Position numbers and translations under genes: made by a program | Notes under the pieces: model-generated | Told to the model about the DNA's origin: nothing | The model's database searches: none | The model's input: the letters and a program-made list of their open reading frames with translations, nothing else | Shown here: one piece after another, positions 53,297 to 61,738 of the stretch | Position numbering within the stretch: the stretch's first letter is position 1 | Layout: each line of letters starts with the position of its first letter | From: Candidatus Nanosynbacter sp. HMT-352 | GTDB taxonomy: Bacteria > Patescibacteriota > Saccharimonadia > Saccharimonadales > Saccharimonadaceae | Length of the DNA: 64,000 bases | NCBI RefSeq assembly: GCF_021222645.1 | Contig: NZ_CP089520.1 | Location: forward strand, 613,939-677,938 | Direction of reading: 5' to 3'

Positions 53297-55699
53297 GTGA
53301 AAGAAATTAATGTAGTCAAGCGCGATGGAACAAAAGAACCGTTTGATGCTAACAAAATTAACACGGCTATTTTAAAATCGTGCGAAGGTTTGCCGGACCA
53401 AATTTCTAAGGTCGTTCAGGTGGCGACTGAATTGCAATTAACATTATTCGATGGAATTACGACCGAACAACTAGACGAGGCTGTCATTCAAACAGTTCTT
53501 CAAAACGTTAAGGACGACCCAGATTATGATAAAATTGCAGCACGATTATTATTGAAAACTGTCTATAAGCAGATTTTGGGCGATTACGAGACGGCAGAAG
53601 AATTGAAAAAGCTTCATGCACGCGAATTTCCGAAGTTCGTTAAGGCGGCAGTAAAAGAAGGTTTGCTGGATAAGCGCATGGCTGACGGTCGATTTGACTT
53701 GAAAAAGCTGGCGGCGGAACTTGATCCAGCGCGTGATGATTTGAGTAAATATTTGGGTGTGGTGACTAATAAAAATCGCTACGCTCTTCGTAAGCAAAAC
53801 GGCTCGCCAATTGAAACGCCTCAGTTTACGCACATGCGAATTGCTATGGGTCTTAGCTACAACGAGGCTGATCCGACTACTGCAGCGATTGAGTTTTATA
53901 ATCACATGAGCAATTTGGAGTATGTCCCAGGCGGCTCAACGCGAGTTAATGCTGGCGGTTCGTTCCCACAGCTCAGTAACTGTTTCTTGCTTAACGTCGA
54001 TGATGACATGGAGTCAATTGCTAAGGCTGTTCGCGACACAATGTGGATTGCTAAAGGCACGGGCGGAATTGGCATTGGTTTTACAAAGCTACGTGCGGCA
54101 GGTAGTCCAGTTAAAACCACTAATACTGAATCGACCGGCCCAATTCCATTTATGAAGATGATTGATACGGCGCTTTTTGCGGTTTCTCGTAAAGGTAAAA
54201 AAGCTGGTGCGGCTGCGATTTACATAGAGAACTGGCATTTGAACTTTGATCAATTTGTCGATCTTCGTCAAAACTCTGGCGACCCATATCTAAGAACCAG
54301 ATTTGCAAATACCGCAGTATTTATATCTGACGAATTTATGAAGCGAGTAGAGAAAGACCAAGATTGGTATTTGTTTGATCCTGCAGAAACTCCAGATTTG
54401 ACAGAGTTATATGGTGAAGCGTTTTCGGCGCGATACAAAGAATATGTAAAAATGGCGGAAGCTGGGAAATTGCGTACGTTTGATAAAGTTCCAGCTCGTC
54501 AGCAGTTTAAGCGCATTTTGACCAGTTTGCAGGCGACATCACATCCGTGGCTGACTTGGAAAGATACGATTAACGTGCGAGCATTAAATAATAATACGGG
54601 CACAATTCACCTCAGTAACTTGTGTACGGAAATTACATTACCGCAAGATAAAAACAACATTGCAACGTGTAATTTGGTAAGTATCAATTTGTCGGCATTC
54701 ATCGGTGAGGATAAGACTTGGGATTGGGATAGATTGAAAGAAGCGGCTCGTGCGGCGGTGCGACAATTGGACAATTTGTGCGATATTACTCAAACGCCAA
54801 TTCCAGAAGCAATGCATTCGAATCAGCAAACTCGAGCAATTGGTTTGGGTATAATGGGATTTTCTGACGTGCTGGAAAAATTGGGCTATTGTTATGAATC
54901 AAAAGAAGCTTATGATTTAATTGACCAATTGACGGAATTTATTAGCTATCACGCGATTGACCAGTCGGCTGATTTGGCAAAGGAATTGGGTAGTTATCCA
55001 ACATTCGCGGGTAGCGGCTGGAGCAAGGGCCTTCTTCCGATTGATACGGTTGATAAATTGTCGAAAGATCGCGGCGTGAAGGTGAAAATAGACCAAAAGA
55101 CGCGACTGGACTGGGACAGTTTGCGAAAGAAGGTGAAGAAGGGAATGCGAAATGCGACTATTATGGCAATTGCGCCGACGGCTAATATTGGGCATGTGGC
55201 GGGAACGACTCCTGGAATTGATCCGCAATTTGCACAGATTTTCAGTCGTTCAACTTTGAATGGAAAGTTTTTGGAAGTGAACCATAATTTAGTTCGCGAT
55301 TTGAAAAAGCTTGGTCTGTGGGACAATTTGAAAGATGAGATTTTTGCAGCTCAAGGCGATATTCAAGATATTGACGGCATTCCGCAAAACATCAAGGATG
55401 TTTATAAAACAAGCTTCCAGCTCAGTCCGTACGCGTTTATTGAGGTGGCGGCTAGGGCTCAGAAGTGGGTTGATCAAGCGATTTCTCGAAATATGTACCT
55501 GGAGACGCGAGATATTGATGAATATGTGAAGATTTATTCGGAAGCGTGGAAGCGTGGCTTGAAAACGACATATTATCTACACGTTAAGCCGCGTCATCAG
55601 TCGGAGCAAACGACAGTTTCAGTTGATAAAATTGCAGAACAAAAAGTCCGCACAAATAGTAAGGTGCGCGGATTTGGATTTGCGAAAATTAATAAATAA
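53297..55699 (+). CDS. nrdA: Class I ribonucleotide reductase, large (alpha) subunit without C-terminal Cys pair
   Basis: 800 residues. An ATP-cone (about 1-92, VVKRDGTKEPFDANKI) is followed by the catalytic barrel with cysteines in SNCFLL (about 228), SNLCTE (about 442, thiyl radical) and ATCNLV (about 457), and the YY pair in KTTYYL (about 758). There is no cysteine in about the last 280 residues, so the swinging-arm Cys pair normally at the C-terminus is absent; the protein ends RGFGFAKINK. It starts at GTG with AAGGAGGG just upstream. It reduces ribonucleotides to deoxyribonucleotides with NrdB. Confidence 0.96.
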   Translation: MKEINVVKRDGTKEPFDANKINTAILKSCEGLPDQISKVVQVATELQLTLFDGITTEQLDEAVIQTVLQNVKDDPDYDKIAARLLLKTVYKQILGDYETAEELKKLHAREFPKFVKAAVKEGLLDKRMADGRFDLKKLAAELDPARDDLSKYLGVVTNKNRYALRKQNGSPIETPQFTHMRIAMGLSYNEADPTTAAIEFYNHMSNLEYVPGGSTRVNAGGSFPQLSNCFLLNVDDDMESIAKAVRDTMWIAKGTGGIGIGFTKLRAAGSPVKTTNTESTGPIPFMKMIDTALFAVSRKGKKAGAAAIYIENWHLNFDQFVDLRQNSGDPYLRTRFANTAVFISDEFMKRVEKDQDWYLFDPAETPDLTELYGEAFSARYKEYVKMAEAGKLRTFDKVPARQQFKRILTSLQATSHPWLTWKDTINVRALNNNTGTIHLSNLCTEITLPQDKNNIATCNLVSINLSAFIGEDKTWDWDRLKEAARAAVRQLDNLCDITQTPIPEAMHSNQQTRAIGLGIMGFSDVLEKLGYCYESKEAYDLIDQLTEFISYHAIDQSADLAKELGSYPTFAGSGWSKGLLPIDTVDKLSKDRGVKVKIDQKTRLDWDSLRKKVKKGMRNATIMAIAPTANIGHVAGTTPGIDPQFAQIFSRSTLNGKFLEVNHNLVRDLKKLGLWDNLKDEIFAAQGDIQDIDGIPQNIKDVYKTSFQLSPYAFIEVAARAQKWVDQAISRNMYLETRDIDEYVKIYSEAWKRGLKTTYYLHVKPRHQSEQTTVSVDKIAEQKVRTNSKVRGFGFAKINK

Positions 55700-55712
55700 G
55701 GAGGAAATTAAG

Positions 55713-56690
55713 ATGGGAATTTTAGGTTCAGGATTACGCGATGGATTGTCACTTCACCCAATTCGTTACCCTTGGGCATATGATCTTTATAATCAAGCAG
55801 TGGCTAACACGTGGTTTCCAAATGAAGTTCAATTAGTTCAAGATTTGGCAGATTTTGAAAAATTGTCAGATGATGAAAAGCACGCATTGAAAACAGTTAT
55901 TAGTTATTTGAACCCAAACGAGTTATTGATCAATAAATCGTTAGCGTTCGGTATTTATCCATATGTGAACGCAGCGGAAGCTCAACTATATCTATCAAAA
56001 CAGATGTGGGAAGAAGCTAACCACTTCATGACGTTTGAATACATTATTGAGACATTTCCGTTTGATCGTGAGGAAATTTACGCTGCGGGATTCGGTAAAA
56101 AGTCATTGGCAGATAAGGCTGACTTCCAGAATAAACACCTGGACGTAATGCTTGATCCGAATTTGGATATTTATTCTCTGGAAGGTAAGAAGGACTTTGT
56201 TAGGTCTTTGGTGGCATATAACATTGTGCTGGAGGGAATTTGGTTCTATTCAGGCTTTATGGTTGGCATGAGCTTCCGCCAGCGTAATTTGTTGCGTAAT
56301 GTTGGCTCACTGCTGGACTGGATTACTCGCGATGAAAATCTTCATTTGACGTTTGGTATCAATTTGCTTTTGACGATTTTGGACGAGAATCCAGAATTGC
56401 AAACACAGGAATTTGCAGAAGAAATCCGTGGCTTGATTTTGCAGGCAGTGGAGCTTGAGAAGGCTTATAACAAAGATATGCTACCAAAGGGAATTTTGGG
56501 ATTGAATGCTGATTACGTGAACCAATATGTCATGCACATGACCGACCGCCGCTTGCAGGAGTTAGGTTTTGAGCCTGAATATAACGTGCCAAATCCAGCC
56601 AAATGGATGGCAGCCGCCAATGATACGCTGGAATTGGTGAATTTCTTTGAAAGCACAAACACTAGTTACGAAGTTAATACCACGAAGTAA
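55713..56690 (+). CDS. nrdB: Class Ic-like ribonucleotide reductase small (beta) subunit
   Basis: 325 residues from the ATG at 55713 (AAGGAGG upstream). Predicted metal ligands are E70, E101, H104, E174, E208 and H211. The first ligand is Glu rather than Asp, and the radical-tyrosine position (H104+4) is F108. Both features and the 70-residue spacing H104-E174 match Chlamydia trachomatis R2 (as I recall it: E89, E120, H123, F127, E193, E227, H230), which uses a Mn/Fe cofactor. It follows nrdA at 13 nt. Its stop overlaps an ATG of the next frame. Confidence 0.95.
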   Translation: MGILGSGLRDGLSLHPIRYPWAYDLYNQAVANTWFPNEVQLVQDLADFEKLSDDEKHALKTVISYLNPNELLINKSLAFGIYPYVNAAEAQLYLSKQMWEEANHFMTFEYIIETFPFDREEIYAAGFGKKSLADKADFQNKHLDVMLDPNLDIYSLEGKKDFVRSLVAYNIVLEGIWFYSGFMVGMSFRQRNLLRNVGSLLDWITRDENLHLTFGINLLLTILDENPELQTQEFAEEIRGLILQAVELEKAYNKDMLPKGILGLNADYVNQYVMHMTDRRLQELGFEPEYNVPNPAKWMAAANDTLELVNFFESTNTSYEVNTTK

Positions 56691-56704
56691 TGGGAGTTGA
56701 TGAT

Positions 56705-57100
56705 ATGAACGAATTAGCGAAAGAAATATTAGATACAGTCGAAGTTGGTGCGTTGGCGACGGTGAATGTTGATAGGACACCTCTGGTAACGCCGCTGCAC
56801 TTTGCGCGTTTTGGTAATTCTATAATTTGGATATCAGAGCCGACTGCACGTCATTCAGAAAATGCGTTCCGAAACGGTAAGGCGGAATTTGTGGTTTGGG
56901 ACGACAAAAAGCGAGCAGTTTTCTTAAAAACTAACGTGACTGAACTTCCAGAATCTGAGAAAGAGGCAGCAATAGCGGCTTATAAAGAGAAACTGGCTGA
57001 TTTTATGCCGCGTTGTGAAAATCCGCAATTATACGTTGTGTCAATTGGTGAACTTGATGAAAAAACTACAACGGGCAATTGGCTGCATTTTATTGCATAA
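56705..57100 (+). CDS. Pyridoxamine 5'-phosphate oxidase-like FMN-binding protein
   Basis: 131 residues of the split-barrel flavin fold: GALATVNVDRTPLVTPLHFARFG (about 15-38), IIWISEPTARHSENAFRNGKAEFVVWD (about 42-68), and a C-terminal LYVVSIGEL..TGNWLHFIA. The ATG at 56705 has GGGAG upstream; an alternative at 56690 overlaps the nrdB stop. It is co-transcribed with nrdAB. Family members bind FMN, haem or F420; the substrate is unknown. A redox link to ribonucleotide reduction is possible but unproven. Confidence 0.82.
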   Translation: MNELAKEILDTVEVGALATVNVDRTPLVTPLHFARFGNSIIWISEPTARHSENAFRNGKAEFVVWDDKKRAVFLKTNVTELPESEKEAAIAAYKEKLADFMPRCENPQLYVVSIGELDEKTTTGNWLHFIA

Positions 57101-57148
57101 GCACTATATCTAGCGTAAAATTGGTTAAGTAACTACTAAATATAGGGG
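57093..57148 (+). promoter_or_regulatory. Promoter of the CDGC mini-gene with twin NrdR-like boxes
   Basis: -35 TTGCAT (57093-57098), 17 bp, -10 TAAAAT (57116-57121). Box 1 GCACTATATCTAGCGT (57101-57116; core CTATATCTAG 57104-57113) fills the spacer; box 2 core CTAAATATAG (57136-57145) starts exactly 32 bp later. Spacing and placement around the -10 copy the nrdA promoter. Box 2 also overlaps the ribosome site AGGGG (57144-57148). Confidence 0.75.
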
Positions 57149-57157
57149 AAAATGAAA

Positions 57158-57331
57158 ATGAACGCAAATCAGATTATTACTGATGACATGACTTTGGAAG
57201 AGAAATTGAGTGCCATTGATGCAGCCCTTAAAGCGGCACAAGAAGCGGCTGATGATCAAGCAAAATCGAACGGCACTGTTGCGGCACCAGTTGACCCGGC
57301 AAGTCTGACTATTTGTGACGGTTGCGAATAA
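57158..57331 (+). CDS. 57-residue acidic protein ending in CDGCE, candidate redox partner of NrdA
   Basis: 57 residues. The first about 38 look helical and acidic (TLEEKLSAIDAALKAAQEAA); a flexible Gly/Ala/Pro linker follows (NGTVAAPVDPASLT), and the protein ends ICDGCE. The only cysteines are this terminal CxxC, as at the C-terminus of NrdE-type large subunits. The ATG at 57158 is 9 nt from AGGGG; the one at 57152 is too close. It lies 57 nt after the nrd operon behind NrdR-like boxes. No family is recognised. A precursor peptide or metal-binding peptide are alternatives. Confidence 0.75.
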   Translation: MNANQIITDDMTLEEKLSAIDAALKAAQEAADDQAKSNGTVAAPVDPASLTICDGCE

Positions 57332-57353
57332 GGTCTACCAGCAGATCTGATTA

Positions 57354-57383
57354 TTGACAATATAGGGCTTTATATTGTATAGC
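57354..57383 (+). promoter_or_regulatory. Promoter with inverted repeat upstream of the first acyltransferase-like gene
   Basis: -35 TTGACA (57354-57359), 18 bp, -10 TATAGC (57378-57383), 10 nt before the GTG at 57394. The spacer contains the inverted repeat CAATATA (57358-57364) / TATATTG (57371-57377), which could be an operator. Confidence 0.6.
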
Positions 57384-57393
57384 TAAGAGTATC

Positions 57394-58299
57394 GTGAAAA
57401 CAATTGAGACTTTTTCAGGATCTGAGGCTATAAAAGAGATTAAACAGTGCGCTAAAAAGGGCGCATCTGAAGGTCTGTATTATCCGAGCTCAAGAAGACT
57501 GCGCGTTCCTCTTGAGTTGGTTACTGATTTGCTTCTTGGTAATGTGGAGGATGTTGTTGTTGAGGGGGCTGATAATCTTTTGGAGGCAGCTAAGAAAACC
57601 GAGGAGAGCGAGGGTATTATATTTGCTACGAGTCACCTAACGGACGTTGATGTTTCGACTGTTGCTAGCGTAGTTTCTGAGCTTAGACATATAGGCATGA
57701 CAGTAGCCTCCACTAATATGGATCTTTGGCATCAGAGGATACCATATGAACTTGTTGGGATGGATAACTTTTTTCAGGTTCCGTATGGAAGAGATCCGTC
57801 TGTAGAAGAAGATGCCATTGATAATAAGTACGCGTTGCCGTTTAATGGTGACGATTACTTAGGTCTGCAAGAAAAAATAACAGATGGTGGACTTTCTGTT
57901 ATTACTGCAGCGCATAACCCGATGAGCAATATTAGGATGAAAAATAACGGTGAACTGCCAGAAAAGGCGGGTAAATTAGCTCCTCATCTAAGCCTAGCAA
58001 CGGATGCTGCCATAATTCCTGTACTTATGCAGGTTGAGGGTCAAAGGAGAAATCCTAATCAACTCAATGACAATGCGATACATCTAAAATGGTCTTTGGG
58101 TAAAAAAGTTGTGCGACTGGTATTTGGTGAGATCATTAAGCCTAGTCCTGATGAAGTTGAAGCTTATGCCAATGTTTCGCGTGAAGCGTCTTACGCAGAG
58201 GCGGCTCGTGAAGAGCAGTGTCGCATATTGGAGGCGTTTGGTGGGGAGGCGATATTGGGGTATATGCGTGATAAATATGATCCGGTATTGGCTGCGTAA
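57394..58299 (+). CDS. HX4D acyltransferase-like protein 1 (PlsC-like)
   Basis: 301 residues. The core GIIFATSHLTDVDV gives an HX4D motif (H81, D86), the catalytic signature of glycerol-phosphate acyltransferases; NMDLWHQRI and NFFQVPYGRD follow, then DGGLSVITAAHNP and a beta-rich domain with IIPVLMQVEG and VVRLVFGEIIKP. There is no membrane helix, unlike many PlsC enzymes. A GTG start without a Shine-Dalgarno lies 10 nt after a -10 box. It is paralogous to the next gene (VASTNxD, NFFxVPY, DGG). Substrate is unknown. Confidence 0.72.
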   Translation: MKTIETFSGSEAIKEIKQCAKKGASEGLYYPSSRRLRVPLELVTDLLLGNVEDVVVEGADNLLEAAKKTEESEGIIFATSHLTDVDVSTVASVVSELRHIGMTVASTNMDLWHQRIPYELVGMDNFFQVPYGRDPSVEEDAIDNKYALPFNGDDYLGLQEKITDGGLSVITAAHNPMSNIRMKNNGELPEKAGKLAPHLSLATDAAIIPVLMQVEGQRRNPNQLNDNAIHLKWSLGKKVVRLVFGEIIKPSPDEVEAYANVSREASYAEAAREEQCRILEAFGGEAILGYMRDKYDPVLAA

Positions 58300-58317
58300 T
58301 AAGGAGAGATAGTTAAA

Positions 58318-59337
58318 ATGACTGCAGGAATAGATAAATTTACTCCAACCCCAGAAGAGTAAGAATTGTTCAATAAAGTTTTCTATCCAGACATCACTGA
58401 AGAGTCTGATATTGACGTAAAAGAATCAAAGTTACAGAGAGAGGGTTTTTCTCTGTCGGTTGCGATTGGTGCTCTTAAGAAATGGGTGCGTGGTAGACGA
58501 GAAAAGCACAGCAAATCTTTTGGACTAACTAACAATTCGGCGGTAGAAAAACTTGAGGCAGCTGGAGAAGAATTGGGACTGTCAGAAACAGACGTTCGGC
58601 TTTCCTCTGGACTTAAGCTGCTGATGGGTCTAATGCATGGCAAAAAGGAAGTTGAAATAATTGGCGAAGATATCTTAATTGAAGTCACCAAAAAGGCCAA
58701 AGAAGAAGGTAAGGGAAGTGTTATAGCGCCAACGCATTTCAATGGAGAAGATGTTCCTACGGCTAGTTATTTGGCGTCTCTGTTGAACAAAATTAATATT
58801 GGCGTAGCGTCAACTAATAGAGATTGGATTAAGAAGGGCGTTGGCGGAATCAACATAGAGGCTATACAGTATCTTGCGTTTGGCGCTAAAAACTTTTTTG
58901 GTGTGCCATATGAATGGGTAGATGAAAAGAGTAAAAAACCGGTTCACTTCTCAACAGATCATTACGAAGAAGCGGTTAAATTTATTGAGGATGGTGGATC
59001 TTTGGTTTTGGCTGGATATTCAGCAGATGACTCAGTAGGCTCAAAGCCTCGCAGTGAAATGGGCTCTGCAGCGATTCATACAGCATTGAAATCTGGCGCA
59101 GATTTGATATTTGTTTACGTATCGTCAGAGGGCAAGAAACTTACTATTAGAGTCATGGAAGATGAGGACGGTATATTTGCGGCGTTTATCAATTCATATA
59201 GAAAGGCGCTAAAGATGAAGGATTCTGCTGCATCCGAGCGGTTATTATCATCATGTAAAGAGTACTTAAAAGACAGCAAAATAGGTAGGGTTATAGCAGA
59301 AGAATATAAGCGCCGGTCAGACAAAAATAAAGTCTAG
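58318..59337 (+). pseudogene. HX4D acyltransferase-like protein 2, interrupted by an in-frame TAA
   Basis: From the ATG at 58318 (AAGGAG at 58301-58306) the frame reads MTAGIDKFTPTPEE, then TAA (58360-58362), then ELFNKVFYPDITEESD and on to 59337. Replacing the TAA by CAA or GAA would give one 339-residue protein. The body has HX4D in THFNGED (H140, D145 in the full frame), NRDW, NFFGVPYEW and DGGSLVLAGYS. Translation could restart at the TTG at 58366 (323 residues), 4 nt after the stop. It is a paralogue of the preceding gene. Recent nonsense mutation, sequencing error or translational restart are all possible. Confidence 0.65.
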
Positions 59338-59361
59338 CGAGCGACACTGAAGTCTTAGTTA

Positions 59362-59390
59362 TTGACAAATTAAAAATAATGTGATATCAT
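59362..59390 (+). promoter_or_regulatory. Promoter of the 52-residue gene
   Basis: A near-consensus promoter: -35 TTGACA (59362-59367), 17 bp, -10 TATCAT (59385-59390), in an AT-rich stretch 36 nt before the ATG. Confidence 0.75.
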
Positions 59391-59426
59391 TTTACTATAT
59401 AAAAAATTAAAATAAAAAGGAATAAA

Positions 59427-59585
59427 ATGGCTGAAGAAAAAGATATTCACGGACTTACCGAAGGCGTATTGAGTCGAGACGATATGTCGGCGTTGACTTA
59501 CGTATTGCAACACGTGAAAGGATCTAGCCCAAGTTCGGCGACGAAATTAAGTCTGGAACTGGAAGAGCTTGACGAAACTGCGTAG
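59427..59585 (+). CDS. 52-residue acidic protein, unknown
   Basis: 52 residues, MAEEKDIHGLTEGVLSRDD to LELEELDETA, without cysteine, signal peptide or membrane helix. Coding is supported by its own promoter (TTGACA-17-TATCAT), a ribosome site (AAGG, 6 nt before the ATG) and the small-gene pattern nearby. It resembles the 57-residue gene in size and acidity but lacks its CxxC tail. Function is unknown. Confidence 0.6.
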   Translation: MAEEKDIHGLTEGVLSRDDMSALTYVLQHVKGSSPSSATKLSLELEELDETA

Positions 59586-59630
59586 GGATTTAGCTAGATA
59601 ATAGTCCACCTCTGTTGTATACTAGACAGT

Positions 59631-61262
59631 ATGGAACAGATTATTTCTCAAGTAGTGAAGCAACTTTTTGATCAGGATATATCGGTACAATTAACGCGTC
59701 CTGATCCGAAGTTTGGTGACTTTGCTACAAATGTGGCGTTGCAATTGGCTAAGCCGCTAGGGAAGAATCCGCGTGAAATTGCGGAGATGATTGCTGAAAA
59801 TCTGCGCAAGGAAGAAGATTTTAGCGAAGTAAGCGTGGCTGGTCCAGGTTTTATCAATGTAAAACTGAGCGATCAATCCGTTCTAAATTCTTTGAAAAAA
59901 GAGCCAACGACGAAGCGCGCTGGTCAGACGGTTGTAATTGAAACCAATTGCCCGAATCCATTTAAGGCTATGCATATCGGACACGCTTTGAATGCGATTT
60001 TGGCGGACACGATGGCTAACTTGCTGGCGGTTGATGGTGCAATTGTGCATCGAGTGAGTTATCACGGTGATGTCGGAACACATGTCGGTAAAAGTATGTG
60101 GGCGATTTTGCGTGAGATTGACGGCGATGTAAATAAATTGAACGAAATCCCAGCTGATAAGCGAAATGAATTTATGAGTCGCATGTACGTTGAAGGTGCG
60201 CGTGCGGCTAAAGAATCTCCAGAGGCAAAGGCAGAAATTGATGAACTAGCTAAACAATCATTCATCCTGGATGATCCACTATATAAACAAGTTTACGAAA
60301 TCTGTAAAAGTTGGAGTTTTGACGAAATTGACTCTAATGTTGGGCGGCTTGGAAACGTGCCGATTGAGAGACGTTACGTTGAGAGCGAAACTGAAGAATT
60401 GGGAAAATCTTTAATTAAAGAGAAAACTCCAGAGGTGTTTACCAAATCTGACGGTGCGTATGTTTTTAAGGGTAGCAAATATGGCGCGTTCGACAACGTG
60501 TTTATTGGATCTCATGGCAATGGTCTTTATGGGGCGCATGATATGGGATTGATTCAGCTGAAGTATAAGGACTACCCAAATTTGGACTTATCGATTACGG
60601 TAAATGGCGAGGAGCAAGCAGCGTACTTCCGCGGCGTGATTGCGGCTAGTGAATTGTCGATTCCGGCTTTGAAAGGAAAATTATTCAACTACGCGACTGG
60701 CTTGGTTAAATTGACGACTGGGAAAATGAGTTCGCGAACGGGTGAAGTTGTTACAATTGGCTGGCTGTTTGATGAGTTTAAGAAGGCAATTGAAAATGCT
60801 GGCGGCGAACCAACTGATGATGTGATTGCTGGCGCACTCCGTTATCAATTCTTGAAAGTGAAGATCGGCGGCGACGTCATATTTGATATTAACGACGCGG
60901 TAAGTTTGACGGGAAATACGGGAAGCTATTTGCAATACGCCCATGCTCGAGCGCGAGGTATTTTAGCTAAATCCGATAAAGAAATTGCTTTTCCGACAGA
61001 GTTGTTTGACGAAGATAAGATGCTGGTCAGAAAGTTGAGTGAGTATGTGGACGTGGTTGACCGCGCTAAGGAGAGTTTGGAGCCTCATCACATTTGTACA
61101 TATTTGTTTGAATTGGCGCAGGAATTTAATCGATATTACGAGAAAAATCAGGTTATTGGTAGTGACAAAGAAGCACATCGTGTAGGAATCGTGGCAATTT
61201 ACGCTGACATTCTTAAGGCTGGACTGGCTATTTTAGGGATTATGGCACCAAATAAGATATAA
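59631..61262 (+). CDS. argS: Arginine-tRNA ligase
   Basis: 543 residues, class I synthetase: N-terminal Add-1 domain (DPKFGDFATNVALQLAKPLG), HIGH-type FKAMHIGHALNA near residue 110, KMSS-type GKMSSRTGEVV near 365, and the C-terminal anticodon-binding domain (HHICTYLFELAQEFNRYYE). TATACT (59618-59623) is 7 nt before the ATG, so it is probably leaderless. The length is close to normal. Confidence 0.97.
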   Translation: MEQIISQVVKQLFDQDISVQLTRPDPKFGDFATNVALQLAKPLGKNPREIAEMIAENLRKEEDFSEVSVAGPGFINVKLSDQSVLNSLKKEPTTKRAGQTVVIETNCPNPFKAMHIGHALNAILADTMANLLAVDGAIVHRVSYHGDVGTHVGKSMWAILREIDGDVNKLNEIPADKRNEFMSRMYVEGARAAKESPEAKAEIDELAKQSFILDDPLYKQVYEICKSWSFDEIDSNVGRLGNVPIERRYVESETEELGKSLIKEKTPEVFTKSDGAYVFKGSKYGAFDNVFIGSHGNGLYGAHDMGLIQLKYKDYPNLDLSITVNGEEQAAYFRGVIAASELSIPALKGKLFNYATGLVKLTTGKMSSRTGEVVTIGWLFDEFKKAIENAGGEPTDDVIAGALRYQFLKVKIGGDVIFDINDAVSLTGNTGSYLQYAHARARGILAKSDKEIAFPTELFDEDKMLVRKLSEYVDVVDRAKESLEPHHICTYLFELAQEFNRYYEKNQVIGSDKEAHRVGIVAIYADILKAGLAILGIMAPNKI

Positions 61263-61296
61263 TATTCAATAATAAATAATAAAAGGAGAATTTATT

Positions 61297-61734
61297 ATGG
61301 TAAAACCTAGTATCGATAAATCAGCTAAAAAGTTGGCTTCTAAGAGCGCTAAAGCGGCTACAAAAGTTGCTACCATCAAAGAAAAGAAAATAGTAAGTGC
61401 AGTTATAAAAGACACCCATATGGGTGGGTTTGTAAATTTTATCCGTGAACAGGGTGTTGTCGGTTTGGCTGTAGGTTTGGCGATTGGTACCGCAGCTGGT
61501 GATACTGTGAAAAAATTGGTAACAGCATTTATTGATCCGCTAGTGCAGCTGGTTGTTGGTTCTCAGCAAGGGTTACAATCAGCTTCATTCACAGTTGAAG
61601 TTGCTGGACGTAAAGGTGAGTTTTTATACGGCGCATTTGTTAGCTCGTTAATCACGTTGATAGCCGTTGCGTTTGTTGTATATGCAATCATTCACTTCTT
61701 GAAACTCGATAAATTAGATAAGAAAAAGGATTAA
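61297..61734 (+). CDS. mscL: Large-conductance mechanosensitive channel MscL
   Basis: 145 residues: a basic N-terminal extension of about 40 residues, then MscL helix 1 (GFVNFIREQGVVGLAVGLAIGTAAGDTVKKLV, about 46-78), a periplasmic loop, helix 2 (GAFVSSLITLIAVAFVVYAIIHF) and a short Lys-rich tail. The start GFxxFxxxGNVVxLAVG of the family is recognisable, with GVV in place of GNVV. It releases solutes under hypo-osmotic shock. AAAGGAG precedes the ATG. Confidence 0.88.
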   Translation: MVKPSIDKSAKKLASKSAKAATKVATIKEKKIVSAVIKDTHMGGFVNFIREQGVVGLAVGLAIGTAAGDTVKKLVTAFIDPLVQLVVGSQQGLQSASFTVEVAGRKGEFLYGAFVSSLITLIAVAFVVYAIIHFLKLDKLDKKKD

Positions 61735-61738
61735 AACC

